The notes: a model not told the origin generated them from the sequence alone. DNA of 64,000 nucleotides from Phlegmacium glaucopus (GCA_015039465.1 MU130264.1:10724-74723); one strand, 5' to 3'. Positions 1-10,608 are shown, counted from the first letter of the stretch. Numbers and translations: made by a program.

Positions 1-2
1 TA

Positions 3-599
3 TCCTCCCGTGCTCACAAGTACGTTACGGACCTTAACGAACTCCACGAGGAACTCCGAAAAGCTATCCTTACTTCCCAGGAACAATACCAACGTTCCGT
101 GGACAAGCGTCGGATTCCTCCTCCGAACTTCAAGGTTGGAGATCGAGCCTTTGTCAAAGCACAATTCTTCCGTACGACCAGACCTTCAAAGAAACTCTCC
201 GAGAAGTATCTTGGTCCGTATGAGATTATTGCTCAGGCAGGTCCTTTGTCCTGGACCCTTCGTCTTCCCGAGAACATGCGTGCCGTTCATCCCGTCTTCC
301 ATGTTTCCATGCTAGAGCCCTCCGTTCCAAACACTATTCCGGAACGTACTCAACCTCCGCCTCCTCCGGTCGTCATTGACGGAGAACAGGAATTCGAGGT
401 CTCCGAGATTTTGGACTCTAAATTGGATAACAGACGTTGTGTATGCAAACTTCTGTACCTAGTCAAGTGGTCTGGCTATGAAGGTACCGACAAAGAAACT
501 TCATGGTTACCAGCTAATGAACTAGGACACGCGTCCGAACTTGTTGCTGATTTCCATCAGAGCTATCCGACTAAACCCGGACCTCTTCCGCTCTCTTGA
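3..599 (+). CDS. Ty3/gypsy polyprotein, integrase C-terminus with chromodomain (5' partial)
   Basis: The reading frame is open from the window edge to a TGA at 597-599, so this is the 3' end of a pol gene whose start lies outside. The first part has the integrase C-terminal pattern of chromoviruses: 'FKVGDRAFVKAQFF', 'KYLGPYEII' and 'HPVFHVSMLEP', the SH3-like fold that follows the DDE core. A proline-rich linker leads into a chromodomain at about residues 130-180 of the fragment, with 'FEVSEIL', 'YLVKWSGY' and 'ETSWLP' and a recognisable aromatic cage. In this family the chromodomain targets integration to methylated histone H3. The 3' LTR of the same element probably starts at 1949, leaving 1.35 kb between the pol stop and the LTR that holds an antisense gene. 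Confidence 0.93.
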   Translation, partial: SSRAHKYVTDLNELHEELRKAILTSQEQYQRSVDKRRIPPPNFKVGDRAFVKAQFFRTTRPSKKLSEKYLGPYEIIAQAGPLSWTLRLPENMRAVHPVFHVSMLEPSVPNTIPERTQPPPPPVVIDGEQEFEVSEILDSKLDNRRCVCKLLYLVKWSGYEGTDKETSWLPANELGHASELVADFHQSYPTKPGPLPLS

Positions 600-774
600 T
601 TCCTTTTCCGTCTCTTTCCTTGCTTTTTCCGTGCCTTTCCATGTCTTTTCCGTTCTATTCCTTTCCGTTATCTTACTCTTCTGTTTCACAAAACAAAGTT
701 CAAGAAAACAATTTTTTATAAACAAAACAAAAAAAATAATAACAAGAAAAATTATATACAATTTATTCTTTATT

Positions 775-1805
775 CTATTGTGTTTCTACTTCTTCTATTC
801 CCTCTTCCTCCGCTCCTTCCGCCCTCTCCGTCTCCGCTTCCAATCCTCCTTCCACCTCCGACTCGTCCCCATCAGCCGACTCCTCTTTCTCCGACTCCTC
901 TTTCTCCGTCTCCTCTTGGAACTCCGTTTCCACCCCCTTCTCCGCTTTTGTCGCATCCCTCCGTTTTATCTCCTCTTCTCTCCTTGCTTCATCCCTTCTA
1001 TCCTTTTCTATCTCCCTTTTCTCCCTTTCTATCTCTCTCCTCATCCGTACTTCCATCGCATACTTGATCCCCTCCTGCGTCTCCACCATCTTCCTCAACA
1101 ATCCGCCAATCATCTCTAACCCCTCTATCAAGAGGTCCGTCCCGTCCACCTCTGGCGCTGTCTCCTTCTTTTTCCCCTTATCCACCCTTCCGCTCCGTTC
1201 CTCCGTCCGCTCCTTCGTCTTCCGTTTCCCTCCGACCAAGCTGCACGCAATCTTCCGTTGGTAGCAGCGCCAGCACCCTGGCCCACTGCTCTTTTTGTAG
1301 CACACCTCGTGTGCGTTGTCACACCGGCTGCACGCCGGGTTTTTCTTCATCTTGGTCTGATAGACCTCCTATGTGCTTTCCGTTAGTTTTATTCTGTTTC
1401 TGTTTTTGAACCACTTACTTTTTCATTTGTTTTTCTCTTTTTCAGGGCACTCGGCCCCGGCTCCATTCCGTTTCCTTCTTCTTCTTCTTCATCGTCATCG
1501 TCATCCACCGCGATCGCGTCCGCCTTTCTCTTCCTCTGCTCCTCCTCCTGCTGCCTCCGTTGCAACTCCTCATTCTTCCTCTTCTCCGCCTCTACTCTCC
1601 GTTTCTCCGCCTCTACCCTCTGTCTCTCCGCTTCTACCCTCCGTCTCTCCTCCTCCTCCTCCAGCCTCTGAGCCTCCTCAATCTCAGCTTCTTCCCGCTT
1701 CTCCTCCTCCTCCCATTCTTTCCATCGACGTTCCCGTGCTTCTTCAAGCCGAGCTCGTTGCGAAGCAGGAGGCAGGGAGGGGCCAGCTTTGTTGTTGGAG
1801 TTCAT
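775..1805 (-). CDS. Antisense coiled-coil protein with Zn2Cys6-like cluster, inside a gypsy element
   Basis: There are two exons, 1805-1419 and 1368-775, joined across a 50-bp GTAAGT...ATAG intron. They give 326 aa in a continuous frame. The N-terminal half is an extremely charged Glu/Arg-rich coiled coil beginning 'MNSNNKAGPSLPPASQRA', followed by an acidic run and a 'KKRK' basic patch. Just after the splice junction a Cys cluster reads CX2CX6CX8CX2CX6C, which fits the fungal Zn2Cys6 binuclear cluster, with basic residues around it. A second Glu/Lys-rich helix and an acidic C-terminus follow. The gene is antisense to pol and lies between the pol stop and the 3' LTR, so it appears to be carried by the retroelement. 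Its function is unknown; nuclear DNA binding is an inference from the Cys spacing. Confidence 0.7.
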
Positions 1806-2078
1806 GACGTTGTTGTTTTAGAGGATGGGGGTTTTGGTAGTTCTCCGAAGTGAAGAATCACAATCAGTTTCCGACGGCCTTTATACCACGCCAACCTCAC
1901 ACGGACCATCACGTGGCCTCGAGGGTCTCGGCCTTGACAGGGAGGTACTGTTACATTCCGTTATACGTTACTCCGGTCCGGCTCCGTCGGAGCTGTTTCC
2001 GGTAGTCCATACTCCATACAGTGCCTTCCCTTATATCCCAAACTACTCTTCCTATGTTCAACTCCGAGACTTCTCCGT

Positions 2079-2848
2079 TGATGTACCTGCGGTGGGGACA
2101 GACCGCAAGTAGTACGCAGTTCGTGGGGTTGATGTAGTTCTCTTCAGTAGGTGATAGTGAGGTTTTATGAGGTGTGAAGGTTCGCTTTAAAGTGCGAGAT
2201 AATGCGCAGAAAAAGCGAAGCCTGCAGGATGATTTTGAAGGAGTGCAAGAGTAGCTTAGTACAATGTTCCAAAGGTGGGATCAAAAGTGTGGTAATTCAT
2301 CCGTTTTTGCTGTCCTCCATTACCCTACTTGCTACTGCTAATAATATAGTAACTAGCAATAGCTAAGTGCGGAAAGGTGAAACAGGAATGTACAATGTGG
2401 GTTAAAGTGGAGTCACATGGGTCCGGTATTTTGGTAATGAAACATAGGAGATAAGAGCCAAATAAAGGAGACAAGATAAAAATAAAGGTGATGAGTAATA
2501 CAGTCACCTGAGTGACCTTTGTTTGAGTCGTGTTTAATGATTGCAAGAACAGCTGGCAACTGCGAATGATAATGCGAATGTTGGTGATGACTGCAAGTAT
2601 CTGCGATGATCTGCAAGTGTTCTGCGATGATCTGCGAGTATGTGCAATGACCTGCAATGATCTGCAAGCATCTGCGATGATCTGCAAGTGTCTGCGATGA
2701 TCTGCAAGTATGTGCAATGATCTGCAATGACCTGCAATGATCTGCAAGTATCCGCAACGATATGTGAGCATCCGTGAGTATACTGCAAAGGTTGTGAAAC
2801 CGCGAAAATGGTGCGTTTACATCCCTAGACGTCTCCTGGGTCCTATCA
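2079..2848 (+). mobile_element. Solo-LTR-like element (TGATG...TATCA) nested in the LTR
   Basis: The element runs from TGATGTACCTGCGGTGGG to ...GGGTCCTATCA. It is flanked by a 4-bp direct repeat, CCGT (2075-2078 and 2849-2852). It is homologous at both ends to 12757-13664. TG...CA termini, a short target duplication and absence of coding capacity fit a solo LTR of another family. A run of 11-12-bp words related to 'gatctgcaagta' fills about 2580-2770. Confidence 0.7.
2580..2770. repeat. Minisatellite of 11-12-bp 'TGCRATGATCTGCAAGTR' words
   Basis: About 15 degenerate copies of a tgatctgcaag-type word alternate with tgcaatga variants. The related element at 12757-13664 lacks this expansion, so the array grew after the two copies separated. 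Overlapping open frames on the minus strand here are artefacts of the repeat. Confidence 0.7.
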
Positions 2849-2957
2849 CCGTGTCATTCCGGTTCCTCCGCCCATACTCCAAACCCGTTATCACTTCTTC
2901 GCCACTACCACTTTTCTTTGTCATCATCTTTCCCATCATCAGTCAGCACACCGAGGT

Positions 2958-4555
2958 CTTTACACTCCCCCACGTCTTCCTGGAGGATTCCTGGTGGATT
3001 CCTACCTATTCCGGGAGGATTCCTGGAGGATTCCGGGAGGAATTTTCTACCAGCCAATTTCCCTTGAAATTGACATTCCTGGCTCTTCCCAGTCCAGGAG
3101 GATTCCGGGTGGATTCCTGGTACACAATGAAATTGATACCAGGATTCCCGGAATTCCTTAGGAATCCCCAACACAGAATTCACCCGGAATCCCCTCGGAA
3201 TCCTGGACAAGAATCCACCCGGAATCCACCCGGAATCCTGGGAATTCCATCAACTCTTACTTTTAAATATTATTCAAAATTAAAAGAACCATATATAAGT
3301 CAATAGTAATTTAAATGTATATAAGTTAACTGTAATTTGTATATGTGTGGTGGCAATGCCTTGCCGCCATTCGAATTCCGAATTTTGTTCAGACTGCGAG
3401 GTATGGTCACGTGACCGCACTCCTGACAAATCAACAAACATCATTTCGTCTTCTCACAACTACCACAACAACCAGGACGATCAAGGACGACAAGACGGTT
3501 GGTGACGTCGACCAACAACAACAATGAGCAACAACAACAACGAGGAGGGGTAACAACGAGGAGAGGTAACAACGACGAGGGGTAACAACGAGGAGAGGTA
3601 ACCACACGACGACAGGTAACACCGACAACCACAACAACAACAACAACCATGGCCACAACGGCCGCAACAACGACGACGACGACCCCCCCTCACTTGGGGG
3701 GGGTTGTTTTATTTTTATTGATATATTACAATGACAACAGCACACGGACAACGACAACGACATGTGAACGACAACCAGCACGACGACGACGACCCCCCCT
3801 CACTGGGGGGGTTTTTATTTTTTATTTTTTATTCTAGTACACTACATGGACGATGACCGCAACGACCACCACCACGCACCACCACCACCATGCACCACCA
3901 CCACCACACACAACAACCACGTACGACAACGACGACCCCCCCCCCTCACTGGGGTTTTTTAATTTTTATTAGCAAGGTGACGACACATGAATGATGGCCA
4001 GCACGGACGACGACACCCCCCCTCACCGGGGGGTCTTTTTTAATTTTTTTATTCTTTATTTTAATTGACTACAACGACATGCGCAAACGATGACGAACCC
4101 CCCTTCATGGGGGTTTTATATATATATTTTTATTACGATCGACAACCCCCTCATGGGGGTACATTTTTAGTTTTGTTAATAGGTTATTAATAAGTGAATA
4201 ATATATTATTAATGTGAATTTGTATTTATATAATTTTCAATATATATCTAACAATCAAAAGTCAAAAAAAATCAAGGAAAAATTAAATTAAATAAAACAA
4301 GTCAATGACTTGGCTGATTTCACCAGAATTCCACCAGGAACTCACCAGGAATCCACCAGGAATCCACCAGGAATACCAGGAATACCAGGAATCCACCAGG
4401 AATTAACTAGGAATCCACCAGGAATTAGATAGGAATCCCAGGAATCCGTGAGGAATTTTCTCATTTACCAGGAATTCCTGGATTCCTGGAGGATTCCTCC
4501 AGGATTCCGGGCAGTCCGGGCGGATTCCTGGAGGAAGACGTGGGGGAGTGTAAAG
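2958..4555. mobile_element. CTTTACACTC-family TIR element with GGAATCC-word arms
   Basis: The left end reads CTTTACACTCCCCCACGTCT and the right end is its inverse, ending GGGGGAGTGTAAAG. The inverted repeats span about 33 bp (2958-2990 and 4523-4555). Inside both ends the sequence is built from GGATTCC/GGAATCC words: 2985-3245 on the left and 4320-4530 on the right. The middle holds AT-rich sequence, ACR trinucleotide stretches and a series of G/C-run hairpins. No transposase is visible. A convincing target duplication is absent (gtc against gtt at best). It shares termini with 8369-9506. Confidence 0.65.
3470..4160. repeat. ACR microsatellite with six G/C-run hairpins
   Basis: Stretches of aacaacaac/acgacgacg alternate with six small hairpins of the form CCCCCC(C)TCA(C/T)(T)GGGGGG, near 3685, 3797, 3938, 4016, 4098 and 4143. 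Each is followed by a T-rich stretch. Stem length and loop vary, but the pattern C-run, TCA-type loop, G-run is constant. Open frames of poly-Val/Leu on the minus strand here are not genes. Confidence 0.7.
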
Positions 4556-4619
4556 TTCAGGAAATACCTAAAAGAAATCGGACCTGACACCAAGGCTGTT
4601 GCCCAATTTTTTTTGGGAA

Positions 4620-7020
4620 TAAAGCTTTGATGGAGCGCTTCAAGGCCTCGAGCGATGAAGTAAAAGCTCGAGTTGAGGAATACTGCAATTAATCACCTGG
4701 AGAGACCCAGGATGACGCTGAAAAAATTAAGAGCATGCAAAGGTCAGTGCAAGTATACAGTGTGTTGTTTGAAGACTTACAATATTGAAGCGCCATTGAT
4801 CATTTACCAAAGTCATTGAAAGTGATGCAAGATTCATTCTGCAAGCAAACCGGGTGGTCCATGTTCATCACTGTAGGAGGACCGAACCCTCGCTATGGGG
4901 GTCAAATAACAACAGTAATGTAAGTAATGTTCAATGTAGCTTGGACTTAACGGACTTACCTCTTTTCCAGGCTGCATCATGGTGAAACGGCAGATACAAA
5001 CCAAGAGTTTAACGACATACTTGGAGACAATTTTGATAAATCAATCGTGTCTCCTTGGGAGCAATTCCTCCACCGTGTTTATTGTAGGTCAGCTCATATT
5101 GTCTGATTTGTAGTGACTAATTACATACCCAGCACAACACATTTGCGATGAGTGTGCATTGCCATCGTCCGAAGAGAGCTCACTCATTGATCCTTCTGAG
5201 GATGAGTCACAAGGCGGCTGATGAGACGCCTGAGTTGAATCCAAAGGGAGAAGGAGCGGTAAATCACAAACAAGCTGCTGTCGAGTTGCCTCAGTTGAAT
5301 GCAAAGGATGGAAAAGATAAAGGTAAAAAACTGGCAACTCACAAAAAGAGTGATCAATCAGATCAGATAAGAGATCACAATATCAAATTGATCGGGAAAG
5401 GAATATTCAAAGGAACGCCCTGCTACTGGCAGAGGTTGATAATGCCTTAAAGGCAAGATATCTGGATGTGTCAAAAAAGAAAGCCCCAGTAAACAAGCAG
5501 CGATCACCTGACAACAACACAGCACCACACATTCCAAACGTTGGGGCATCAAGCTCCGCTGATGTTCAACATCAACAAATGTCAACATCTCCAGCAGTGA
5601 ACGATATTGGTCCAGGTACGATATACACTTGTACAGAGGTTTATTTTCACTAACGTTGTTTGGATCTGAACTAGCCAATGACATTGTTTCACCTTCCGTT
5701 GCTGTGGATCCTATCAGCTGTGTAGGGAACAATGCTGGTGAAGGTATGAGATATACTACTACAAATTTTTTCCGTTTTTGCTAATGTCCTTTGAGCTGAA
5801 CTGGTAAATGACACCCCCTCCGGTATCACCCTTGCTGCCTCTTCCATCGCCTTCAGTGTTTCATCAACTGGGTCTGATGCCACTGTCGAGGAGTCCACAA
5901 CTACATCTGCTACTCTTCCTTCCCCTTCTGTCGCGGAGGTTGTTATAAGTCCCCCTATCACATCGACAGCAAACATCAATGCCCTGATGTCTTCACCAAC
6001 TGGGTCTGATGCCACTGTCGAGGAGTCCACGACTACGTCTGCTACTCTTCCTTCCCCTTCTGTCGCAGAGGTCATTATAACTCCCCCTATCATGTCAACA
6101 GCAATCGTTGATGCCCTGATGTCTTCACCAACTGGCGCTGATGCCACTGTTGAGGAGTCCACAGCCACGTCTGCTACTCTTCCTTCCCCTTCTGTCACGG
6201 AGGTTGTTATAACTCCCCCTATCACGTCAACAGTAAATGTCGATGCCCCGATGTCTTCGCCAACTGATGCTGATGCCACTGCTGAGGAGTCCACAACCAC
6301 ATCTGCTACTCTTCCTTCCCCTTCCGTCATGGAGGTCGTTACAACTCCCCCTATCACATCAACAGGAAGCGTCGATGCCCAGATGTCTTCAACTGATGCT
6401 CAGCCTGTATCGTCCAATACTACAACTCCTCGCATACTATGTGCTTCAAAACCTGAGCCAGTGTGGTTGAACGATATTCTGTCATACCCGGTGTGGATGC
6501 AGGCTGCTCTCAAGTACCTGTGTCATGCCCATCCCGGTGACTGCTGGGTTTCTTTACTCAAAGCATGGGTTATTTTTGAAGAATATGCTGTACTGGATGG
6601 AGTATGTGGTTGTTTATTGATAACAGGATGCTACTGATAACTTTTATAGAAATTTCCTGTCAAGGATAGGCCAGATGAGGTTGCTCAATGGATGAAATGT
6701 CGATGTCCCCTAACAGAGTATATCCCTGTTGATGCCACCATCTTTGGGCCGCATTGGCGCAGATGGTGGCTCAGACTCCAACCGCTATGGCACGAAGGAA
6801 CTTGGCCGCCATCCAATATTGTTCCAGATGATGCAAACTGGAATGCTGTTGCGTTGGGGGGAGAAAACGGCATGTTCTTAGTTATTCTGACTTTGGCTTG
6901 GTGGGCATAGGGTGTTGGGGTTGAGAGTACTCTGCAAGACTTTGAGACAGCTGTTGAGGATGTCTTGTGGGTTGTAACTCAAGTTACTGACTCTCGTCAA
7001 CCAGGTATGGCAGGGGTGAA
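4620..7020 (+). pseudogene. Decayed multi-exon gene of an Agaricomycete-specific family
   Basis: Fragments in order read 'RFKASSDEVKARVEEYC', 'KQTGWSMFITVGGPNPRYGG', 'LHHGETADTNQEFNDIL', a long Ser/Thr/Pro-rich linker, and then 'WMQAALKYLC', 'WWLRLQPLWHEGTWPP' and 'NWNAVALGGENGM'. From memory, this order (helical N-part, GGP motif, linker, tryptophan-rich 'WW..LQP.W' C-part) is a family widespread in Agaricomycetes with no assigned function. In-frame stops interrupt it: a TAA soon after the EEYC segment and a TAG after 'LAWWA' (about 6908), beyond which the expected frame continues to about 7000. Introns such as 6605-6651 are still recognisable. Confidence 0.6.
5840..6400 (+). repeat. In-frame 132-bp tandem repeat (about four copies)
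   Basis: The word 'gatgccactg' recurs at 5876, 6008, 6140 and 6272, exactly 132 bp apart. The repeat encodes a 44-residue Ser/Thr/Pro/Val-rich unit containing 'EESTTTSATLPSPS'. Because 132 is a multiple of three, copy number can change without breaking the frame. It forms the linker of the surrounding decayed gene. Confidence 0.85.
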
Positions 7021-7194
7021 ACACAACCAGGCTTAGGCTGACAGTGGAACCACTTCACGTAAACGGTAACGACTTGTTTCATCACCATCTTCCCATACTG
7101 AACTATCCTCTACAGTGCTCATAAGATGTGATCCTTCCCTTATTATACTCCTGAGAGTCTAAGCTTAGATACACCTATATACCTACATGCATTT

Positions 7195-8368
7195 GATTAA
7201 TATGACTGAGCCCTGCTGTAATTAATGCTAATGAGAAGCCCTGTCAAGCCTAATGAGAAGGTTAATGAGAAGTATTATGAGCAACTGCTAATGAGAAGCC
7301 CTGTCAATACTAATGAGAAACCTAATGAGAAACCCAATGAAAAGTAAAAGAATCTAATGAGAAGCCTAATGAAAATCCAAATGAGAACCTGGTCATATTT
7401 ATGAGAATTCTAATGAGAATCTAGCCAATTTAGAATGAGAAGCCCTGCCAATACTAATGAGAAACCCAATGAGAAGCCCTGTCAATCCTAATGAGAAAGC
7501 TAATGAAAAGTCCAATGAGAAGTATTATGAGAGTTCTAATGAGAACCTAGTGAACTGCTAATGAGAAGCCCTGTCAATCCTAATGAGAAACCCAATGAGA
7601 AACCCAATGAAAAGTAAAAGAATCTAATGAGAAGCCTAATGAAAATCCAAATGAGAACCTGGTCATATTTATGAGAATTCTAATGAGAATCTAGCCAATT
7701 ACTAATGAGAAGGCTAATGAAAAGTCCAATGAGATCTTTTATGAGAGTTCTAATGAGAACCTGGCCAACTGCTAATGAGAAGCCCTGTCAATCCTAATGA
7801 GAAACCCAATGAGAAACCCAATGAAAAGTAAAAGAATCTAATGAGAAGCCTAATGAAAATCCAAATGAGAACCTGGTCATATTTATGAGAATTCTAATGA
7901 GAATCTAGCCAATAGCTAATGAGAAGCCCTGTCAATCCTAATGAGAAAGCTAATGAAAAGTCAAATGAGAAGTTTTATGAGAGTTCTAATGAGAACCTAG
8001 CCAACTGCTAATGAGAAGCCATCCAAATGAGAACCTGGTCATATTTATGAGAACTCTAATCAGAATCTAGCCAATTGCTAATGAGAAGCCCTGTCAATCC
8101 TAATGAGAAAGCTAATGAAAAGTCAAATGAGAAGTTTTATGAGAGTTCTAATGAGAACCTAGCCAACTGTTAATGAGAAGCCCTGTCAATATTAATGAGA
8201 AACCCAATGAGAAACCCAATGAAAAGTAAAAGAATCTTATGAAAATCCTACTAAACCTAATGAGAAGCTATGAGAACCCCAATGCAGTCTAATGAGAAGT
8301 CCAATGAATAGTCTAATGATATCTAATGAAAAGCCTACCAACTCTAATAAGAACCCAAATGAGCAAGA
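7195..8368. repeat. AATGAGAA satellite array with higher-order structure
   Basis: Degenerate 10-12-bp words of the type 'taatgagaagcc' fill the interval. A longer block, from 'gagaagccctgtcaatcc' through 'catatttatgagaattc', recurs several times (near 7300, 7560, 7760, 7910 and 8080), so there is a higher-order period of very roughly 150-250 bp. The array is cut by the element at 8369-9506 and resumes at 9507-9680. Confidence 0.8.
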
Positions 8369-8444
8369 CTTTACACTCACCCACCAGTCCGATCGGAATC
8401 TGATCGGAATCCGAGTAGTCCGAGTAAAAACATCAAAAGTCCGA

Positions 8445-8585
8445 GCCCAGTCCGAGTCAGTCCGAGTTCAGTCCGAGTTCAGTCTGAGTTCAGTCCAAGC
8501 TGAGTCCGAGCTGAGTCCGAGTCCAAGTAAAAAATTACTTGGACTCGGACTCAACTCGGACTCAGCTCGGACTGAACTCGGACTG
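8445..8585. repeat. Long inverted repeat of CCGAGT words
   Basis: The two halves pair around an AAAAAATT centre near 8530: 'gagtccgagtccaagtaa' on the left and 'ttacttggactcggactc' on the right. Pairing continues for about 60 bp each way with few mismatches. The hairpin is internal to the 8369-9506 element. Confidence 0.75.
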
Positions 8586-8842
8586 CATCAGGAAAAATGA
8601 TTTTGACACCTTTAGTGCATCCTGGTGCATTGACCATCTGGATTAAATCACATCAGGAGGCCCTGGGAGTCCCTTAGAATTTATGTAGAATTTATGAAAT
8701 TTCCAGTACTTTTCTGTCCCCCACCAGATCTGATCAGATCTGATCAGAATTGTTATATCCGACCAGATCTGCTCAGATCTGCTCAGATTCTGAGTGGATC
8801 CAAGTGGATCTGAGAAAATAGAGACCTACTAGCTACTTCTGT

Positions 8843-8945
8843 TAAGGTTTGGTTAAGGTTTGTTAAGGTTTGGTTAAGGTTTGAGTTAAGGTTTGGTTAA
8901 GGTTTGAGTTAAGGTTTGGTTAGGGTTTTATTAAGGTTAGGGAGG
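8843..8945. repeat. Telomere-like GGTTAAGG(TTT) tract
   Basis: About ten degenerate units of ggttaaggttt, including one ggttagggttt, lie here. The fungal telomere unit is TTAGGG, so this is at best a degenerate interstitial relative. It sits inside a transposable element, not at a chromosome end. Confidence 0.6.
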
Positions 8946-9506
8946 TATATCATTTCCATTCTGCTCAGATCTGCTCAGAATGCCTGCCAAATCTGCTCAG
9001 ATCTGATCAGATCTGGTGGATCACAGCAAAGACCTTGAATTTTCATATAGAATGTTTAACCGCCGCGTCCAGGAAAGTATTTTGCAATTTCCTCAATAAG
9101 GAGAGCTGCTATTAATAGAATTTAAACATATTCAGGGTCCTAAAACAATTCTCTACCATCTTTAAAAAATTTCCTTTTTTGGAATCTTATGTAATCTACT
9201 CTGACCCACCATATGCTTGAAATCATGCTTATCTGTGATCATGTGACCAATGGTCTGTGTGGGAAGAGGACAAACATGGGTACAAACAAGTAGTCTAAGC
9301 AATTTACTTGGACTGAGTCTGAGTAAGTCCGATCAGAATCCGATCGGAATCCGATGAAACACAGTCCGATCAGATTCCGAGTAAGTCCGAGCAATTTACT
9401 CGGACTGAACTCGGACTGGGCTCGGACTCAAAACTTGAAAATGGCTGGTGCTCCAGCCAAATTTGAGTCCGATCGGACTGCTCAGAATTAGTGGCTTAGT
9501 GTAAAG

Positions 9507-9690
9507 ACCTCCAAATGAGGAGCCTAATGAGAAGCCTATTATTCCTAATGAGAACCCCAATGCAAACTCTAATGAGATGTTTAATGTCATAATGAGAAAC
9601 TAACGAGTTCCAAATGAAAAGTCTGGTCAATTCTAATGAAAACCAATGTAAACATCTAATGAGAATGACCTAGGCAAGCTATGATAACTT
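9507..9690. repeat. Continuation of the AATGAGAA array
   Basis: Words such as 'cctaatgagaagcc' and 'ctaatgagaatgacc' resume directly after the element end. They support insertion of the 8369-9506 element into a once continuous array. Confidence 0.7.
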
Positions 9691-9982
9691 CTCATTTGGA
9701 GTACTAGGCTGTATTCACAGAGGTCCCAAGGCATTGCCCTGGTTTTATGATAAACCTTGGTAGGCACTAGTGAGCTGACAGCAGTGGCCTTTGTGTCTTG
9801 GCAACTGTCGAGGATCCAGCTACTGTGTCCAGCTGGGTACTGTCTATCTTCTTTGGCTAACTGGGGCACAACTAAATGCCATCGACTTGTAGCTGGCAAG
9901 ATCAAATATATTATTCAAAGGGTACACATGTAATATATTTCGCAGCTGAGGCCGCGGCCCTCATTTCTCGGACACTCCAACC

Positions 9983-10608
9983 TCATCCAATGCTCGGACC
10001 ATCGAAATCACCATCATCAATCTTTGTCATAGGTGGATATATATCATTCACAATGGTTTTGTCAATTCCATCCCTAATTTTGGTAAATGCAAGTTTGGCT
10101 TGTGTTTCTGTTTCCATTTTTTGAACCTCAGCCATGTATAGACGGTGGGCTGCATCTTTGTAGCTGAGTCCCAATTGAGTTTGGAGTGCTCTGACCTCGG
10201 CATGGAGGTTCAGAGCCTCCCGATCACTCAGGCACTATGCTCTTATCAGCATGGTTTCACTGCTTCATCAATAGATATCACATACTGAATCAGCGGGTAT
10301 GTGTACGTCGCCATGTGCTATGCCAACCCAAGGAGTATTTGTAGATGGCCGCGGCTGTCAGTGTGGGCCAAGATAAGAAGCAGAACTAAAAAATGTTGGA
10401 TATGACCTACTCCTGGAGCAGCAGCATCAGCATTCAATTCCCTCCTCTTTTGTTCAACTTCCATCCCCATTTGAGTAGCGGGGACCATAAATGTAGGCAC
10501 GAGAATGGACTGATTGTTGGGGCCATTGATGAGACTGTAGCCGGCTGGAATGGCAGGGGGATGATCTGATTGATTGTTGATATCATTCTGTTCTTGAGTG
10601 GAGGACAT
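9983..10608 (-). CDS. Hypothetical protein, divergent partner of 10837-11743 (exon model partial)
   Basis: Two coding-looking segments lie on the minus strand. The first starts with Met at 10608 ('MSSTQEQNDINNQSDHPP') and runs to about 10415, where a GTAGGT donor follows 'ADAAAPG'. The last, about 10230-9983, contains 'LHAEVRALQTQLGLSYKDAA' and ends 'DGPSIG' with a stop. A middle exon containing 'HMATYTYPLIQYVISIDEA' is suggested at about 10330-10260 by a TAG acceptor, but the joins could not be closed with certainty. The family was not recognised. It lies head to head with the next gene across about 230 bp, suggesting a shared promoter. Confidence 0.45.

Larger units (their letters stand above)
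1949..2957 (+). mobile_element. 3' LTR of the gypsy element, interrupted and 3'-truncated
   Basis: The LTR starts TGTTACATTCCG directly after a purine-rich tract (1938-1946, a candidate polypurine tract). It matches the reverse complement of 15257-15832. The matching stretches are 1949-2078 and 2849-2952; between them sits a separate element with a CCGT duplication. At about 2953 homology stops and the CTTTACACTC element begins, so the LTR 3' part is missing. No matching remainder appears after 4555, so the junction is a rearrangement rather than a clean insertion. Confidence 0.75.
8369..9506. mobile_element. Second CTTTACACTC-family element, arms of CCGAGT words
   Basis: The left terminus is CTTTACACTCACCCACCAGT and the right terminus is its approximate inverse, ending AGTGTAAAG. 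With TTTACACT taken as the true end, a GAC triplet flanks both sides (8367-8369 and 9506-9508). Arms consist of TCCGAGT/GATCGGAATCCGA words. The left arm contains a long hairpin (about 8445-8585). The core holds a nested 'GATCTGATCAG'-word block (8725-9015) and a GGTTAAGG tract. The element splits the AATGAGAA array, so it arrived after the array formed. It has no coding capacity. Confidence 0.65.

Noticed and set aside
3431..3781. Minus-strand open frames rich in Val/Leu/Cys
   Set aside because: They translate the ACR microsatellite in several frames and have no gene structure.
3685..4160. Rho-independent terminators (G/C hairpin plus T tract)
   Set aside because: All surrounding genes have spliceosomal introns, so a bacterial terminator reading is not appropriate; the hairpins lie in microsatellite sequence.
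7195..8368. CRISPR-like array of short repeats
   Set aside because: Repeat words are contiguous and degenerate with no unique spacers, and the genome is eukaryotic.
8843..8945. Chromosome-end telomere
   Set aside because: Degenerate, short, internal to a transposable element and followed by 55 kb of gene-containing sequence.
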